Under the pieces are notes generated by a model. It did no database searches. It saw nothing but the letters and a program-made list of their open reading frames with translations, and was not told where the DNA came from. From a virus: DNA of 28,395 nt. The stretch is taken from positions 1 to 28,395 of IMG/VR virus record IMGVR_UViG_3300009104_000093. One strand, written 5' to 3'. This document shows positions 28,379-28,395 of this stretch, piece after piece. Both the position numbers and the translations under genes were made by a program. The first letter of the stretch is position 1. Each line of letters begins with the position of its first letter.

Positions 28379-28395
28379 TCTTCCTCACTTTTATC

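Overview
This window looks like part of a tailed double-stranded DNA virus of marine archaea, most like the magroviruses of Marine Group II (Poseidoniales). The basis is an almost complete archaeal-type replication set on one strand: family B DNA polymerase, clamp-loader small subunit, a probable PCNA-like clamp, an AEP primase, an MCM-like AAA+ helicase, an XPF-type nuclease, a Cas4/RecB-type nuclease, a RecA-fold ATPase and a probable single-stranded DNA-binding protein. Host and taxon are inference; no terminase large subunit, portal or capsid gene lies in the window.

Layout. Positions 13-4761 (+) hold one giant gene, probably a tail or baseplate protein, whose reading frame is still open at the left edge. 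Everything from 4753 to 28378 is on the minus strand, so it is read right to left. 28378-25530 is a run of small, mostly unknown, Cys-rich genes ending at a T-run. 25495-23818 holds a phage-type hypothetical protein, a winged-helix protein and an unknown protein. 23817-23451 is the most non-coding part and holds one 34-residue zinc protein. 23450-18585 holds the MCM-like helicase, unknown genes, a terminase-small-like DNA-binding protein, a candidate co-chaperonin, a group I chaperonin (GroEL-like) and a basic 57-residue protein. 18584-15466 holds an unknown protein, a winged-helix/zinc protein, a dNMP kinase, the clamp loader and small zinc proteins. 15395-10337 holds the SSB-like and RecA-fold proteins, four micro-genes, the clamp, and an ABC ATPase-acetyltransferase fusion. 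10226-4753 holds DNA polymerase, the Cas4-like nuclease, primase and XPF nuclease with small zinc proteins between them.

The gene set fits an early/replication programme: precursor supply (dNMP kinase), initiation (MCM-like helicase, primase), elongation (PolB, clamp, loader, SSB), recombination/repair (RecA-fold ATPase, XPF, Cas4-like nuclease) and folding (GroEL-like plus a possible co-chaperonin). Genes are packed with ATGA, GTGA, TTGA or TAATG stop-start overlaps, and non-ATG starts are common.

Three things stand out. First, apparent gaps are filled by tiny genes of 25-57 codons, many encoding CxxC zinc-ribbon or single-membrane-span peptides, in two four-gene chains (12727-13274 and 26076-26455). 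Second, a recurrent TATA-like element (consensus AACATTTAATA, with a TTGATA variant) lies 22-24 nt before the start codon of seven genes, usually over the end of the gene before; that spacing predicts leaderless mRNAs and settles several starts. Third, a bacterial-type chaperonin sits directly after a small gene that may be a divergent GroES. No rRNA, tRNA, CRISPR array, integrase or insertion sequence was recognised.
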